This document shows, in pieces, positions 1 to 9,610 of a stretch of 64,000 nt of DNA (its first letter is position 1; each line of letters opens with the position of its first letter). The DNA is taken from the NCBI RefSeq assembly GCF_900168295.1, contig NZ_FVZL01000001.1, positions 372,001 through 436,000 of the forward strand, in the 5' to 3' direction. Under the pieces are notes generated by a model, which did no database searches, was not told the DNA's origin, and saw nothing but the letters and a program-made list of their open reading frames with translations. Source of the stretch: Arthrobacter sp. P2b. Lineage in GTDB: Bacteria > Actinomycetota > Actinomycetes > Actinomycetales > Micrococcaceae. The position numbers and the translations under genes are program-made.

Positions 1-209
1 CGGGCCGCGGCAGCACTGTCGTCCACTTCCTCCAGCCAGCCGGCGTCGACCAGGGCATGGCAAACGCCGAGCACCGTCGCGCGGGTCAACCCCGTCACCG
101 CCATGGCTTCCCCGGCTGTGAACACTTGCTCCTGCAGGGCAAACCGCAGCAACGCATCGGAATTGATCTGCCGCAACAATTGCGTCGAACTCGCGGTTGT
201 CTCCTTCAT
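1..209 (-). CDS. ROK-family transcriptional regulator, N-terminal part (cut by window edge)
   Basis: The minus strand opens with ATG at 209 and reads 69 codons to the edge without a stop (MKETTASSTQLLRQINSDAL...). The segment with FTAGEAMAVTGLTRATV followed by LVDAGWLEE is a winged helix-turn-helix of the kind found at the N-terminus of ROK repressors such as NagC/Mlc/XylR. A purine-rich AAGGGATG lies just before the ATG. The gene diverges from an alpha-glucoside ABC operon, so it is probably that operon's local regulator. The sugar-binding ROK domain lies outside the window, so the family call rests on the HTH style and context alone; a MarR-like regulator is the alternative. Confidence 0.65.
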   Translation of the reverse strand, partial: MKETTASSTQLLRQINSDALLRFALQEQVFTAGEAMAVTGLTRATVLGVCHALVDAGWLEEVDDSAAAA

Positions 210-247
210 CCCTTGACGATATCCGCACGATGCCTCATCCTCGTATA

Positions 248-266
248 GGACTTAAATATAAGATCC
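248..266. promoter_or_regulatory. AT-rich imperfect palindrome, candidate operator between ROK gene and sugar operon
   Basis: GGACTTAAATATAAGATCC is an imperfect inverted repeat (GGA.TTA / TAA..TCC) and the only AT-rich patch in the 87-bp divergent spacer. ROK repressors bind AT-rich palindromes, so this is the natural site for the neighbouring regulator. That assignment is inferred. Confidence 0.35.
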
Positions 267-296
267 AAATAAACTCTGTGAGACCCTGAGGAGCCG

Positions 297-1574
297 ATGT
301 TGCCACCTTTGCCGTCCAGAGGGACGCGAGTCTCCCGACGCACCTTCCTTGCCGCTGCCGGGGGCGCACTGGCCGCTTTCGGCCTGGCAGGGTGTGCTCC
401 GGGAGGAACCCGTCCCACCATCACGTTCCACCAGTCAAAACCGGAGGCCGTGCCATACTTCCGCGATCTCGCGGCGAAGTTCACCGCGTCGCAGGACCGC
501 GTCCGCGTCCTTCATGACATGGCGACAAATCTTTCTGCCAGCTTTGTGCGCAGCAGTCCGCCGGACCTCGGTTGCCTCAACTACAACCTTGAAATGGCCC
601 GGTTCATGGAGCGCGGCGCCCTCTCCGACCTTTCCGATCTCCCGGCAGCAGCTTCCATCCGGAACGACGTTCTGGACCTCACGAACTGGTACCCCACCTA
701 CCCGGGCCGTACGAGCGTCATCCCCTACTCGGTCATGGCCGCCTCGGTCATCTACAACCGCCGCATCTTCGAGCAGAACGGGCTGGCCGTTCCCACAACC
801 TGGGACGGACTGATTGAAGTATGTGAGGTGCTAAAGGCGGCGGGCATCACGCCCATTTACGGCACCTTCCGCGACCCCTGGACCATCGCGCAGGGCCTGT
901 TCGACTACACGGTGGGCGGCATGGTCAACGTGCGCGAGTTCTATAAAACAATGCACGGGATCGGCGAGGATGTCGGACCGGATTCCGAAGTGTCGTTCCA
1001 GAAAACGATGCTCGAGCCAGTGCAGCGCATGGTGCAGCTGACGTCCTACGTCAACCCCGATGCGTCGAGCCGAGGCTACGGTGACGGCAACACCGCCATG
1101 GCGCAGGGACAGGCGGCGATGTACTTCCAGGGGCCGTGGGCCTTCGGAGAAATTGAAAAGGCGGGGACCGATGTGGATCTGGGCACCTTTCCACTGCCAA
1201 TGACCAGCAATCCCGCCGACCTGAAAGTCCGCGTTAACATCGACCTTTCGCTGTGGGTTCCCGAAGCCGGCAACGCACAGGAGGGGGCCCGCGCCTTCCT
1301 CCAGTACCTCATGCAGCCGGAAATCCAGAACTCCTACAATGCCGAATTCCTGGGATTCGGCACGGGTAAGGACGCACCGGCGGTCACCGACCCCCGAATC
1401 GTTGAGATGCAGAAGTACTACGACGAGGGCCGTTTCTACATGGGTGCCTCACAGTTCATTCCAAACTCGATTCCCGCCGCCAACTACCTCCAGTCGATCA
1501 TCGGCGGCGCCGACGCCGAGAGCACGCTCCGCCGTATGGACGCCGACTGGGCGCGCCTGGCTTTCCGCGCGTGA
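297..1574 (+). CDS. ABC transporter sugar-binding lipoprotein (alpha-glucoside type)
   Basis: A 425-residue extracellular solute-binding protein (family 1). The N-terminus carries a twin-arginine motif (SRRTF, residues 13-17), a hydrophobic stretch and a lipobox LAGC with Cys33, so it is probably a Tat-exported lipoprotein on the outer face of the membrane. The rest has the usual two-lobed binding-protein features, including a YNRRIFEQNGL segment and a GQAAMYFQGPWAFGEI segment. GAGGAG precedes the ATG by 3 bp. It heads an operon with two permeases and an alpha-glucosidase, which points to maltose, trehalose or other alpha-glucosides as ligand; the exact sugar cannot be read from the sequence. 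Confidence 0.9.
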   Translation: MLPPLPSRGTRVSRRTFLAAAGGALAAFGLAGCAPGGTRPTITFHQSKPEAVPYFRDLAAKFTASQDRVRVLHDMATNLSASFVRSSPPDLGCLNYNLEMARFMERGALSDLSDLPAAASIRNDVLDLTNWYPTYPGRTSVIPYSVMAASVIYNRRIFEQNGLAVPTTWDGLIEVCEVLKAAGITPIYGTFRDPWTIAQGLFDYTVGGMVNVREFYKTMHGIGEDVGPDSEVSFQKTMLEPVQRMVQLTSYVNPDASSRGYGDGNTAMAQGQAAMYFQGPWAFGEIEKAGTDVDLGTFPLPMTSNPADLKVRVNIDLSLWVPEAGNAQEGARAFLQYLMQPEIQNSYNAEFLGFGTGKDAPAVTDPRIVEMQKYYDEGRFYMGASQFIPNSIPAANYLQSIIGGADAESTLRRMDADWARLAFRA

Positions 1575-1607
1575 TCACACTTCCAACGCACGAAACGAGG
1601 ACCATTC

Positions 1608-2546
1608 ATGTCATCGACGACTAAGCCTTCCCCTCGAGCGGTGGTGACGGCCCCGGCAGCGGTGAGAGCGGCAAGAGCGCGCAAGAGCCGCATCGATCCG
1701 CTGTACTACTTTTTCCTGTTTCCTTCGCTCGTAATTTTCACGCTCGCCGTCACGCTGCCGGCCATACTCGGCTTCGTCTACAGCTTCACGAACTCTGTTG
1801 GCTTCGGCGACTTCGACTTCATCGGCATCCGAAACTTCATAGCGGTGTTCCAGGATGAGGGGGTCCTCAGCGCCTACGGCTTCACCCTTGCCTTTGCGCT
1901 CGTGACCGTCATTGTCGTCAACGCCGTGGCCTTTTTCCTGGCTCTGGGACTCACGTCCCGTGTCCGCTTCCGCGCCGCCCTGCGCACGGTATTCGTTATC
2001 CCCATGGTGATCTCAGGCATCGTCATCGCGTTCGTCTTCCAATACCTCTTCTCGAACTCGCTGCCGCTCCTGGGCCAAGGCATGGGAATCGAACCGCTGG
2101 CGACCAGCATCCTCGCCAACCCCGAACTCGCGTGGCTGGCCATCGTCTTCGTCACGGCGTGGCAGTCGATTCCGAGCGCGATGCTGATTTACATCGCGGG
2201 GCTCCTCACGGTTCCCGCCGAGGTGTACGAGGCAAGCTCCATCGACGGAGCAACGCCCTGGCACAACCTGCGGCACATCACTTTGCCGCTCGTCGCCGGG
2301 TATGCAGTGATCAATATGGTCCTTGGTTTCAAGAACTACCTCAACGCCTACGACATCATCGTGGGCCTTACCGACGGCGGCCCGGGCGTCGCTACACGCA
2401 GCGTCGCCATGTCGATCTTCCGCGGCTTCGAAGGCGGCGACTATGCCTACCAGATGGCCAACGCCGTGATCTTCTTCCTCATCAGCATCGTCATCGCACT
2501 CATCCAGCTTCGCTTCACACGTGGCAAAGGAGGGATCGCCGCATGA
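1608..2546 (+). CDS. ABC sugar transporter permease, MalF/UgpA type
   Basis: A 312-residue inner-membrane permease with about six membrane segments. The cytoplasmic EAA loop is visible (EVYEASSIDGATPWHNLRHI, about residues 205-224, then TLPL), the contact site for the ATPase. Thirty-three bp separate it from the binding-protein gene, and its stop overlaps the next start in an ATGA arrangement, a sign of translational coupling. It pairs with the following permease. No ATP-binding subunit is encoded here; in related actinobacteria one shared MsiK-type ATPase drives many such importers. Confidence 0.9.
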   Translation: MSSTTKPSPRAVVTAPAAVRAARARKSRIDPLYYFFLFPSLVIFTLAVTLPAILGFVYSFTNSVGFGDFDFIGIRNFIAVFQDEGVLSAYGFTLAFALVTVIVVNAVAFFLALGLTSRVRFRAALRTVFVIPMVISGIVIAFVFQYLFSNSLPLLGQGMGIEPLATSILANPELAWLAIVFVTAWQSIPSAMLIYIAGLLTVPAEVYEASSIDGATPWHNLRHITLPLVAGYAVINMVLGFKNYLNAYDIIVGLTDGGPGVATRSVAMSIFRGFEGGDYAYQMANAVIFFLISIVIALIQLRFTRGKGGIAA

Positions 2547-3433
2547 GCAGCGCACCCAGCACCATCCCAGGAGGATCCGCCGCCGCCGGAAAGAAGCAAA
2601 GGATCCGCGCCGGCCGTGAACGCAGCAACTGGCCTGCCACCATCGTCCTGATCGTCTGCACGCTCAGCGTGCTCGTGCCGCTCTACGTCACCACGAGCAT
2701 GGCGTTCAAAACCACCGGCCAGGCTGTGGACGGCAACGCCTTCTCGCTGCCAAGCCCGCTGACGTTCGACAGTTTCGTCCAGGCATGGACGCTCACGAAC
2801 TTCCCCCGCGGCTTCGCGATCTCCGTGTTCGTCTCCGTGACCGCCGTAGCGGGGGAAATCATCGTCTCGGCGCTGGCAGCCTACGCGATCGTCCGCAACT
2901 GGGACCGCCGGCTCTTCCGCTGGTCCTTCTTCTACCTGCTCGCGGCGATGTTCATCCCGTTCCCCGTGGTGGCACTGCCGCAGATCCAGCTCACCGGCCT
3001 CGCCGGTCTGGACAACCCGCTCGGCGTCGCGATCCTGCACATCGTCTTTGCCCTGGCGTTCAACACCATGCTGTTTACCGCGTTCCTGCGCTCCATCCCG
3101 CTGGAGCTGGAAGAAAGCATGCGCATCGACGGCGCCGGCACCTGGCAGGTGTTCTGGAAGCTCATCTTCCCCCTGCTCGCACCCATGAGCGCCACTGTCG
3201 GCATCTTCGCTTTCATCGCCTCATGGAACGACTTCATGATGCCGTCGCTCATCATCTCCGACCCGGAACTGCAGACCATCCCGGTGCTGCAGAAGATCTT
3301 CCAGACCCAGTTCAGCAACAGCTACAACGTCGCCTTCGCCTCCTACCTGATGGCGATGGCGCCCGCGATCGTCGTCTACCTGTTTACCCAGCGCTGGGTC
3401 ATGTCCGGACTCACCCAGGGCGCCGTGAAATGA
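2543..3433 (+). CDS. ABC sugar transporter permease, MalG/UgpE type
   Basis: A 296-residue second permease. The frame is open far upstream, but the ATG at 2543 is chosen because it overlaps the preceding TGA (ATGA) and has AGGAGGGATCGCCGC in front; the residues before it are out-of-frame reading of the first permease. A hydrophilic leader of about 35 residues is followed by six membrane segments, with the EAA loop in EESMRIDGAGTWQVFWKLIF. The stop overlaps the alpha-glucosidase start, again ATGA. It forms the channel with the 1608-2546 product. Confidence 0.9.
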   Translation: MSSAPSTIPGGSAAAGKKQRIRAGRERSNWPATIVLIVCTLSVLVPLYVTTSMAFKTTGQAVDGNAFSLPSPLTFDSFVQAWTLTNFPRGFAISVFVSVTAVAGEIIVSALAAYAIVRNWDRRLFRWSFFYLLAAMFIPFPVVALPQIQLTGLAGLDNPLGVAILHIVFALAFNTMLFTAFLRSIPLELEESMRIDGAGTWQVFWKLIFPLLAPMSATVGIFAFIASWNDFMMPSLIISDPELQTIPVLQKIFQTQFSNSYNVAFASYLMAMAPAIVVYLFTQRWVMSGLTQGAVK

Positions 3434-5199
3434 TCCCGGCCGCGAAACCGACCTCCACGAAAAACGCAAAGGACCCAGCCTTGCCCTCCATCGCCACCAC
3501 GGCAACCAGCACCGAACCCAAAACCATGGCCGACCCCAACTGGTGGCGCCAGGCCTCGGTCTACCAGATCTACCCCCGCAGCTTCTCTGACTCCAACGGT
3601 GACGGCATCGGCGACATCAACGGCATCACCGGCAAGGTCCCGTATCTGAAGGATCTGGGGGTCGACGCGGTCTGGCTGAGCCCGTTCTACCCTTCAGCCC
3701 TCGCCGACGGCGGCTATGACGTGGACGATTACCGTAATGTTGACCCGCGGCTCGGCACCCTCGAGGACTTCAGCCATATGGCATCCGCCCTGCACGCCGC
3801 AGGCATCAAGCTGATCGTGGACATCGTCCCCAACCACTCCTCAAACCGCCACCAGTGGTTCCAGGAAGCCCTGGCCTCGCCCAAGGGGTCCCCGGCCCGC
3901 GACCGCTACATCTTCCGGGACGGACTGGGCGACAACGGCGAACTGCCGCCGTCAGACTGGGACTCCGTGTTCGGCGGTCCCGCATGGGAGCGCATTACTG
4001 AACCTGACGGGACGCCGGGGCAGTGGTACATGCACATCTTCGCCAAGGAACAGCCGGACTTCAACTGGGACAACACCGAGGTCCGCGACGACTTCCTGAC
4101 CACCCTGCGCTTCTGGTCCGACCGGGGCGTGGACGGCTTCCGCATCGACGTGGCCCATGCCCTGACCAAGAACCTCGAAGAGTCCCTCCCCAGCAAGGCA
4201 GACCTTGAAGCCCAGGGCGAGGCGCTTTACCTTGCCGGATCACATCCGTACTGGGACCGTGACGAAGTCCACGGGATCTACGCCGAGTGGCGCAAGGTCT
4301 TCAACGAATACAGCCCGCCGCGCACCGCCGTCGCCGAAGCCTGGGTGCACGCGGACCGCCGTGCCCGTTATGCCAGCCCGGAGGGGCTGGGCCAGGCCTT
4401 CAACTTCGACCTGCTGCAGGCAGACTTCGACGGCGCCCAGTTCCGGAAGATCATCACCAAGAACCTCGCCGAGGCCGAGGCTTCCGGCGCTTCCTCCACG
4501 TGGGTGTTTTCCAACCACGACGTCGTCCGGCACGCCACCCGCTACGGGCTCCCCGTGCCAGGGCCCTCGGCCGAGGGCGGGATCATGGCCGGCGAGGCCG
4601 GCAAGCAATGGTTGCTCGCCGGCGGCAAGCAGGAAGACGTCGACGCCGAACTCGGCCTGCGCCGCGCCCGCGCCGCATCGCTGCTGATGTTCGCCCTTCC
4701 GGGCTCTGCATACCTGTACCAGGGCGAGGAACTGGGCCTGCAGGAAGTCGGCAGCGAAATCCCCGACTCCCAGCGCCAGGACCCGGCCTTCTTCCGCAAC
4801 AAAGGCGTGGAAATCGGCCGCGACGGCTGCCGCGTCCCGTTGCCATGGACAGCCTCCGGCACCTCGTTCGGTTTCGGGACCGGCGGCGCGCACCTGCCGC
4901 AGCCCGAATGGTTCGCCAGCTACTCCGTGGAAGCCCAGGAGTTGCAGGACGACTCAACCCTGTCCCTCTACCGCCGCGCATTGGCCCTGCGGTCACAGCT
5001 GCAAACCGCCGAAGCGCTGGAATGGCTGGAAACCGGGAGGACCGATGTCCTGGCCTTCCGGCGCCCCAACGGCTGGATCTCCGTCACCAACTTCGGGACG
5101 GAAGCCTTCGGACTGCCCGACGGCGAGGTCCTGGTCTCCAGTTCGCCGCTCATGGCAGGTTCCCTGCCCGGGGCAACCACTGCCTGGCTCCAGGCGTAG
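3430..5199 (+). CDS. GH13 alpha-glucosidase (oligo-alpha-glucosidase)
   Basis: A 589-residue cytoplasmic GH13 enzyme. It starts with WWRQASVYQIYPRSF and the conserved regions follow in order: IVDIVPNHSS, GFRIDVAHAL with nucleophile Asp240, VAEAWV with acid/base Glu303 and FSNHDVVRH with Asp364. It should split non-reducing alpha-1,4- or alpha-1,6-linked glucose from oligosaccharides brought in by the upstream importer. The ATG at 3430 overlaps the permease stop; a second ATG at 3526, just before ADPNWWRQ, would remove a low-complexity 32-residue leader and is a real alternative. Linkage preference (maltose, isomaltose or sucrose) is not resolved. Confidence 0.9.
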   Translation: MIPAAKPTSTKNAKDPALPSIATTATSTEPKTMADPNWWRQASVYQIYPRSFSDSNGDGIGDINGITGKVPYLKDLGVDAVWLSPFYPSALADGGYDVDDYRNVDPRLGTLEDFSHMASALHAAGIKLIVDIVPNHSSNRHQWFQEALASPKGSPARDRYIFRDGLGDNGELPPSDWDSVFGGPAWERITEPDGTPGQWYMHIFAKEQPDFNWDNTEVRDDFLTTLRFWSDRGVDGFRIDVAHALTKNLEESLPSKADLEAQGEALYLAGSHPYWDRDEVHGIYAEWRKVFNEYSPPRTAVAEAWVHADRRARYASPEGLGQAFNFDLLQADFDGAQFRKIITKNLAEAEASGASSTWVFSNHDVVRHATRYGLPVPGPSAEGGIMAGEAGKQWLLAGGKQEDVDAELGLRRARAASLLMFALPGSAYLYQGEELGLQEVGSEIPDSQRQDPAFFRNKGVEIGRDGCRVPLPWTASGTSFGFGTGGAHLPQPEWFASYSVEAQELQDDSTLSLYRRALALRSQLQTAEALEWLETGRTDVLAFRRPNGWISVTNFGTEAFGLPDGEVLVSSSPLMAGSLPGATTAWLQA

Positions 5200-5228
5200 C
5201 CGGTGAAACCTCCCGTGTCCGCTGCCGC

Positions 5229-5267
5229 GTCCTGGTCCAGGTCCAGGTCCATGTATAGGTCCAGGTC
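5229..5267. repeat. short tandem hexamer repeat (GTCCAG units)
   Basis: About four GTCCAG/GTCCTG units with one interruption (CATGTATAG) lie between the alpha-glucosidase stop and the amylosucrase. No coding or terminator role is evident; it may be simple slippage. Confidence 0.5.
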
Positions 5268-5347
5268 AACGCGCGGAAGTGTGGCGTGGAATACTTCCCT
5301 ACAGGTGCTGCCGGAACCGCCGGCGGAAGTGGGAAAGGGCCGTGGGC

Positions 5348-7264
<1,917 letters not shown>

Positions 7265-7273
7265 CGCACCCTC

Positions 7274-7339
7274 CCCAACTGGGTAGCGCCAAGTGTCGTT
7301 TCAACTGCCCATAACGACACTTAGCGCTACCCAGTTGGG
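7274..7339. repeat. 27-bp inverted repeat element, 12-nt loop
   Basis: The left arm (7274-7300, CCCAACTGGGTAGCGCCAAG...) and right arm (7313-7339) are reverse complements with one mismatch in 27. The element starts 9 bp after the amylosucrase stop, so it can act as a hairpin terminator, but its length and near-perfect arms look more like a dispersed intergenic palindrome. No second copy is seen in this window. Confidence 0.85.
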
Positions 7340-7372
7340 TCCGCGGGCGCGGGGCGTGAAACCATACGGATC

Positions 7373-8230
7373 ATGGCCCAGAAGATTGCGTACCAGGGTG
7401 AGCCCGGCGCCAACTCCAATATCGCGTGCAAGCAGATGTTCCCCGAGCTGGAAAGCGTCCCGTGCGCCAGCTTTGAGGACGCCTTCGAACTGGTGGCCAG
7501 CGGCGAGGCGGACCTGGCCATGATCCCCATCGAGAACTCGATTGCGGGCCGCGTGGCGGACATCCACATCCTGCTGCCACAGTCCAACCTGCAGATCGTG
7601 GGCGAGTTCTTCCTGCCCATCCACTTCGACCTGCTGGGCATCCCGGGCAGCACCATCGAGGACGCCACCGAGGTCCACAGCCACATCCACGCTTTGGGCC
7701 AGTGCCGGAAGCTCATCCGCGAGCATGGGCTCAAGCCGGTCATTGCCGGTGACACCGCGGGCTCAGCCCGGGAAGTGAGCGAATGGAACGATCCCCGGAA
7801 ACTCTCCCTCGCTCCCCCGCTGGCTGCCCAGATCTACGGCTTGGAAGTGCTTGCTTCACGGGTTGAGGACGACCCCTCCAACACCACCCGCTTTGTGGTT
7901 TTGGCCCGCGAAAAGGAACTGCCGGCCCGGGACGAACTTCCCGGACCGGCAGTCACCAGCTTTGTGTTCCGCGTCCGCAACGTCCCCTCCGCCCTTTACA
8001 AGGCGCTCGGCGGCTTCGCGACCAACGGCGTGAACATGACGCGGCTGGAAAGCTACATGGTGGGCAACGAATTCGCTGCCACCATGTTCATGGCGGACGT
8101 CGAAGGCCACCCCGAGGACCAGCCGCTGAAGCTGGCCCTCGAGGAACTGGACTTCTTCACCACCGAGGTGCGGATCCTCGGCGTGTACGCAGCCGCGGAG
8201 TACCGGACGGCTCAGACAGCGGCGGCCTGA
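7373..8230 (+). CDS. pheA: prephenate dehydratase
   Basis: A 285-residue enzyme that converts prephenate to phenylpyruvate, the committed step to phenylalanine. The periplasmic-binding-protein-like catalytic domain (about residues 4-180) shows IAYQGEPGANS at the start, MIPIENSIAG and the TRF motif in NTTRFVVL. A C-terminal ACT domain (about 200-275, FATNGVNMTRLESYMVG) provides feedback inhibition by phenylalanine. The stop lies 3 bp from the end of the convergent transporter. It has no link to the catabolic genes on either side. Confidence 0.95.
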   Translation: MAQKIAYQGEPGANSNIACKQMFPELESVPCASFEDAFELVASGEADLAMIPIENSIAGRVADIHILLPQSNLQIVGEFFLPIHFDLLGIPGSTIEDATEVHSHIHALGQCRKLIREHGLKPVIAGDTAGSAREVSEWNDPRKLSLAPPLAAQIYGLEVLASRVEDDPSNTTRFVVLAREKELPARDELPGPAVTSFVFRVRNVPSALYKALGGFATNGVNMTRLESYMVGNEFAATMFMADVEGHPEDQPLKLALEELDFFTTEVRILGVYAAAEYRTAQTAAA

Positions 8231-8233
8231 CGG

Positions 8234-9610
8234 CTACCTGGCGGAAGCGGATTCCGCCTCGGTGGAGGCCTCCGCGTCAGCACCCAGCGGCGCCCCCTTC
8301 GTTTCCTTCACCAGGCTCACACCCACGAACGAGATGACGCACAGGGCCATGATGTAGATGCCGATCGAGCCGGACCAGCCGGTGTCCGCGAGCACTGCCT
8401 CGGCAATGAGCGGTGCGAAGGCGCCCCCAAGGATGGAGCCCAGGGCGTATCCGATGCCGATTCCCGAGTACCGGACACTGGCAGGAAACATTTCCGCATA
8501 CATGGCGGACATGGGGCCGTAGGAAAGTCCCAGCCCGATGGTCAGGACGAAGATCCCCACGCCGTATGCCCAGATGTTGCGCGTGTCCACCAGCAGGAAC
8601 ATGGGGATGACCCAGGCAAAGATCAGGACATAGCCCAGCTGGAAGGTGCGGACGCGGCCGATCCGGTCCGACAGCGCGCCGCCGTACAGCGTGAAAATCA
8701 GCCAGCCGAACGACGCGAGGAGGGTTGCCAGGAGCACGGGGGAAGCGTCCATCTTCAGCGTCTTCTGGGCGTAGGACGACAGGAATGCGATCACCAGGTA
8801 ACCAGCGGCATTGTTTCCAATGAAGATGATCGCGGCCAGCAGCACCTGCTTTTTGTTCGTCTGAAGCAGCTGCCTCAGCGGGGTGGCTGATTCACGCTTT
8901 CGCTCCACCATCTCCTGGAACACCGGGCTCTCGGACACAGCCGCACGGATGAAGTAGCCCACCACGATCAGCGCGACCGAGAGCAGGAACGGAACGCGCC
9001 AGCCCCATTCGAGGAACTGCTCCGGTGACATGGACAGCCGGAGCAGGAACAGCACCAGAGTTGCGATGATCATGCCGACGGGAACGCCGATCTGGGGGTA
9101 GGCGCCCCAGAATCCGCGCCGGTCCCGGGGTGCGTGCTCAACGGCCATCAGCGCGGCCCCGCCCCATTCACCGCCGGCGGAGAAGCCCTGCAGGATGCGC
9201 AGGACCATCAGCAGGATGGGCGCCCATACGCCAATCTGGCCATACGTCGGAAGGAGCCCGATCAGCGCCGTGGACGCGCCCATCATCACCAGCGTGAAGA
9301 CGAGCATCGCCTTGCGCCCCACCTTGTCACCCAGCCGTCCGGCGATGACGGCACCGAGCGGCCGGAAGAAGAAGCTCACGCCGATGGTGGCCCAGGAGAC
9401 CAGCTGGGCAAGTCCGGGGTTGTCGGTGTCCAGCGGCTTGAAGTAGAGGCTGGCGAACACCACGCCGGCGGCCTGGGCGAAGATGAAGAAGTCGTACCAT
9501 TCAATGGTGGTGCCGATCATGGTGCCGGCCACCACGCGGCGGTCCGCTTTGCTCATGCGCTGCCCGGACGAGGGCACAGCTGTGCCGTGAAGGGATGCCA
9601 TGGACGTCAC
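8234..9610 (-). CDS. MFS transporter, metabolite:H+ symporter (MHS) family
   Basis: A 458-residue, 12-segment transporter. Family signs are GTTIEWYDFFIF near the N-terminus, RPLGAVIAGRLGDKVGRK in the first cytoplasmic loop and LSDRIGRVRTF in the second half. GTG at 9610 overlaps the hydroxylase stop by 4 bp (GTGA), so the two are translationally coupled; ATG at 9601 is an alternative. MHS proteins take up aromatic and other organic acids with protons. Given its partner, a hydroxybenzoate or hydroxyphenylacetate is the likely substrate. Confidence 0.88.
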   Translation of the reverse strand: MTSMASLHGTAVPSSGQRMSKADRRVVAGTMIGTTIEWYDFFIFAQAAGVVFASLYFKPLDTDNPGLAQLVSWATIGVSFFFRPLGAVIAGRLGDKVGRKAMLVFTLVMMGASTALIGLLPTYGQIGVWAPILLMVLRILQGFSAGGEWGGAALMAVEHAPRDRRGFWGAYPQIGVPVGMIIATLVLFLLRLSMSPEQFLEWGWRVPFLLSVALIVVGYFIRAAVSESPVFQEMVERKRESATPLRQLLQTNKKQVLLAAIIFIGNNAAGYLVIAFLSSYAQKTLKMDASPVLLATLLASFGWLIFTLYGGALSDRIGRVRTFQLGYVLIFAWVIPMFLLVDTRNIWAYGVGIFVLTIGLGLSYGPMSAMYAEMFPASVRYSGIGIGYALGSILGGAFAPLIAEAVLADTGWSGSIGIYIMALCVISFVGVSLVKETKGAPLGADAEASTEAESASAR

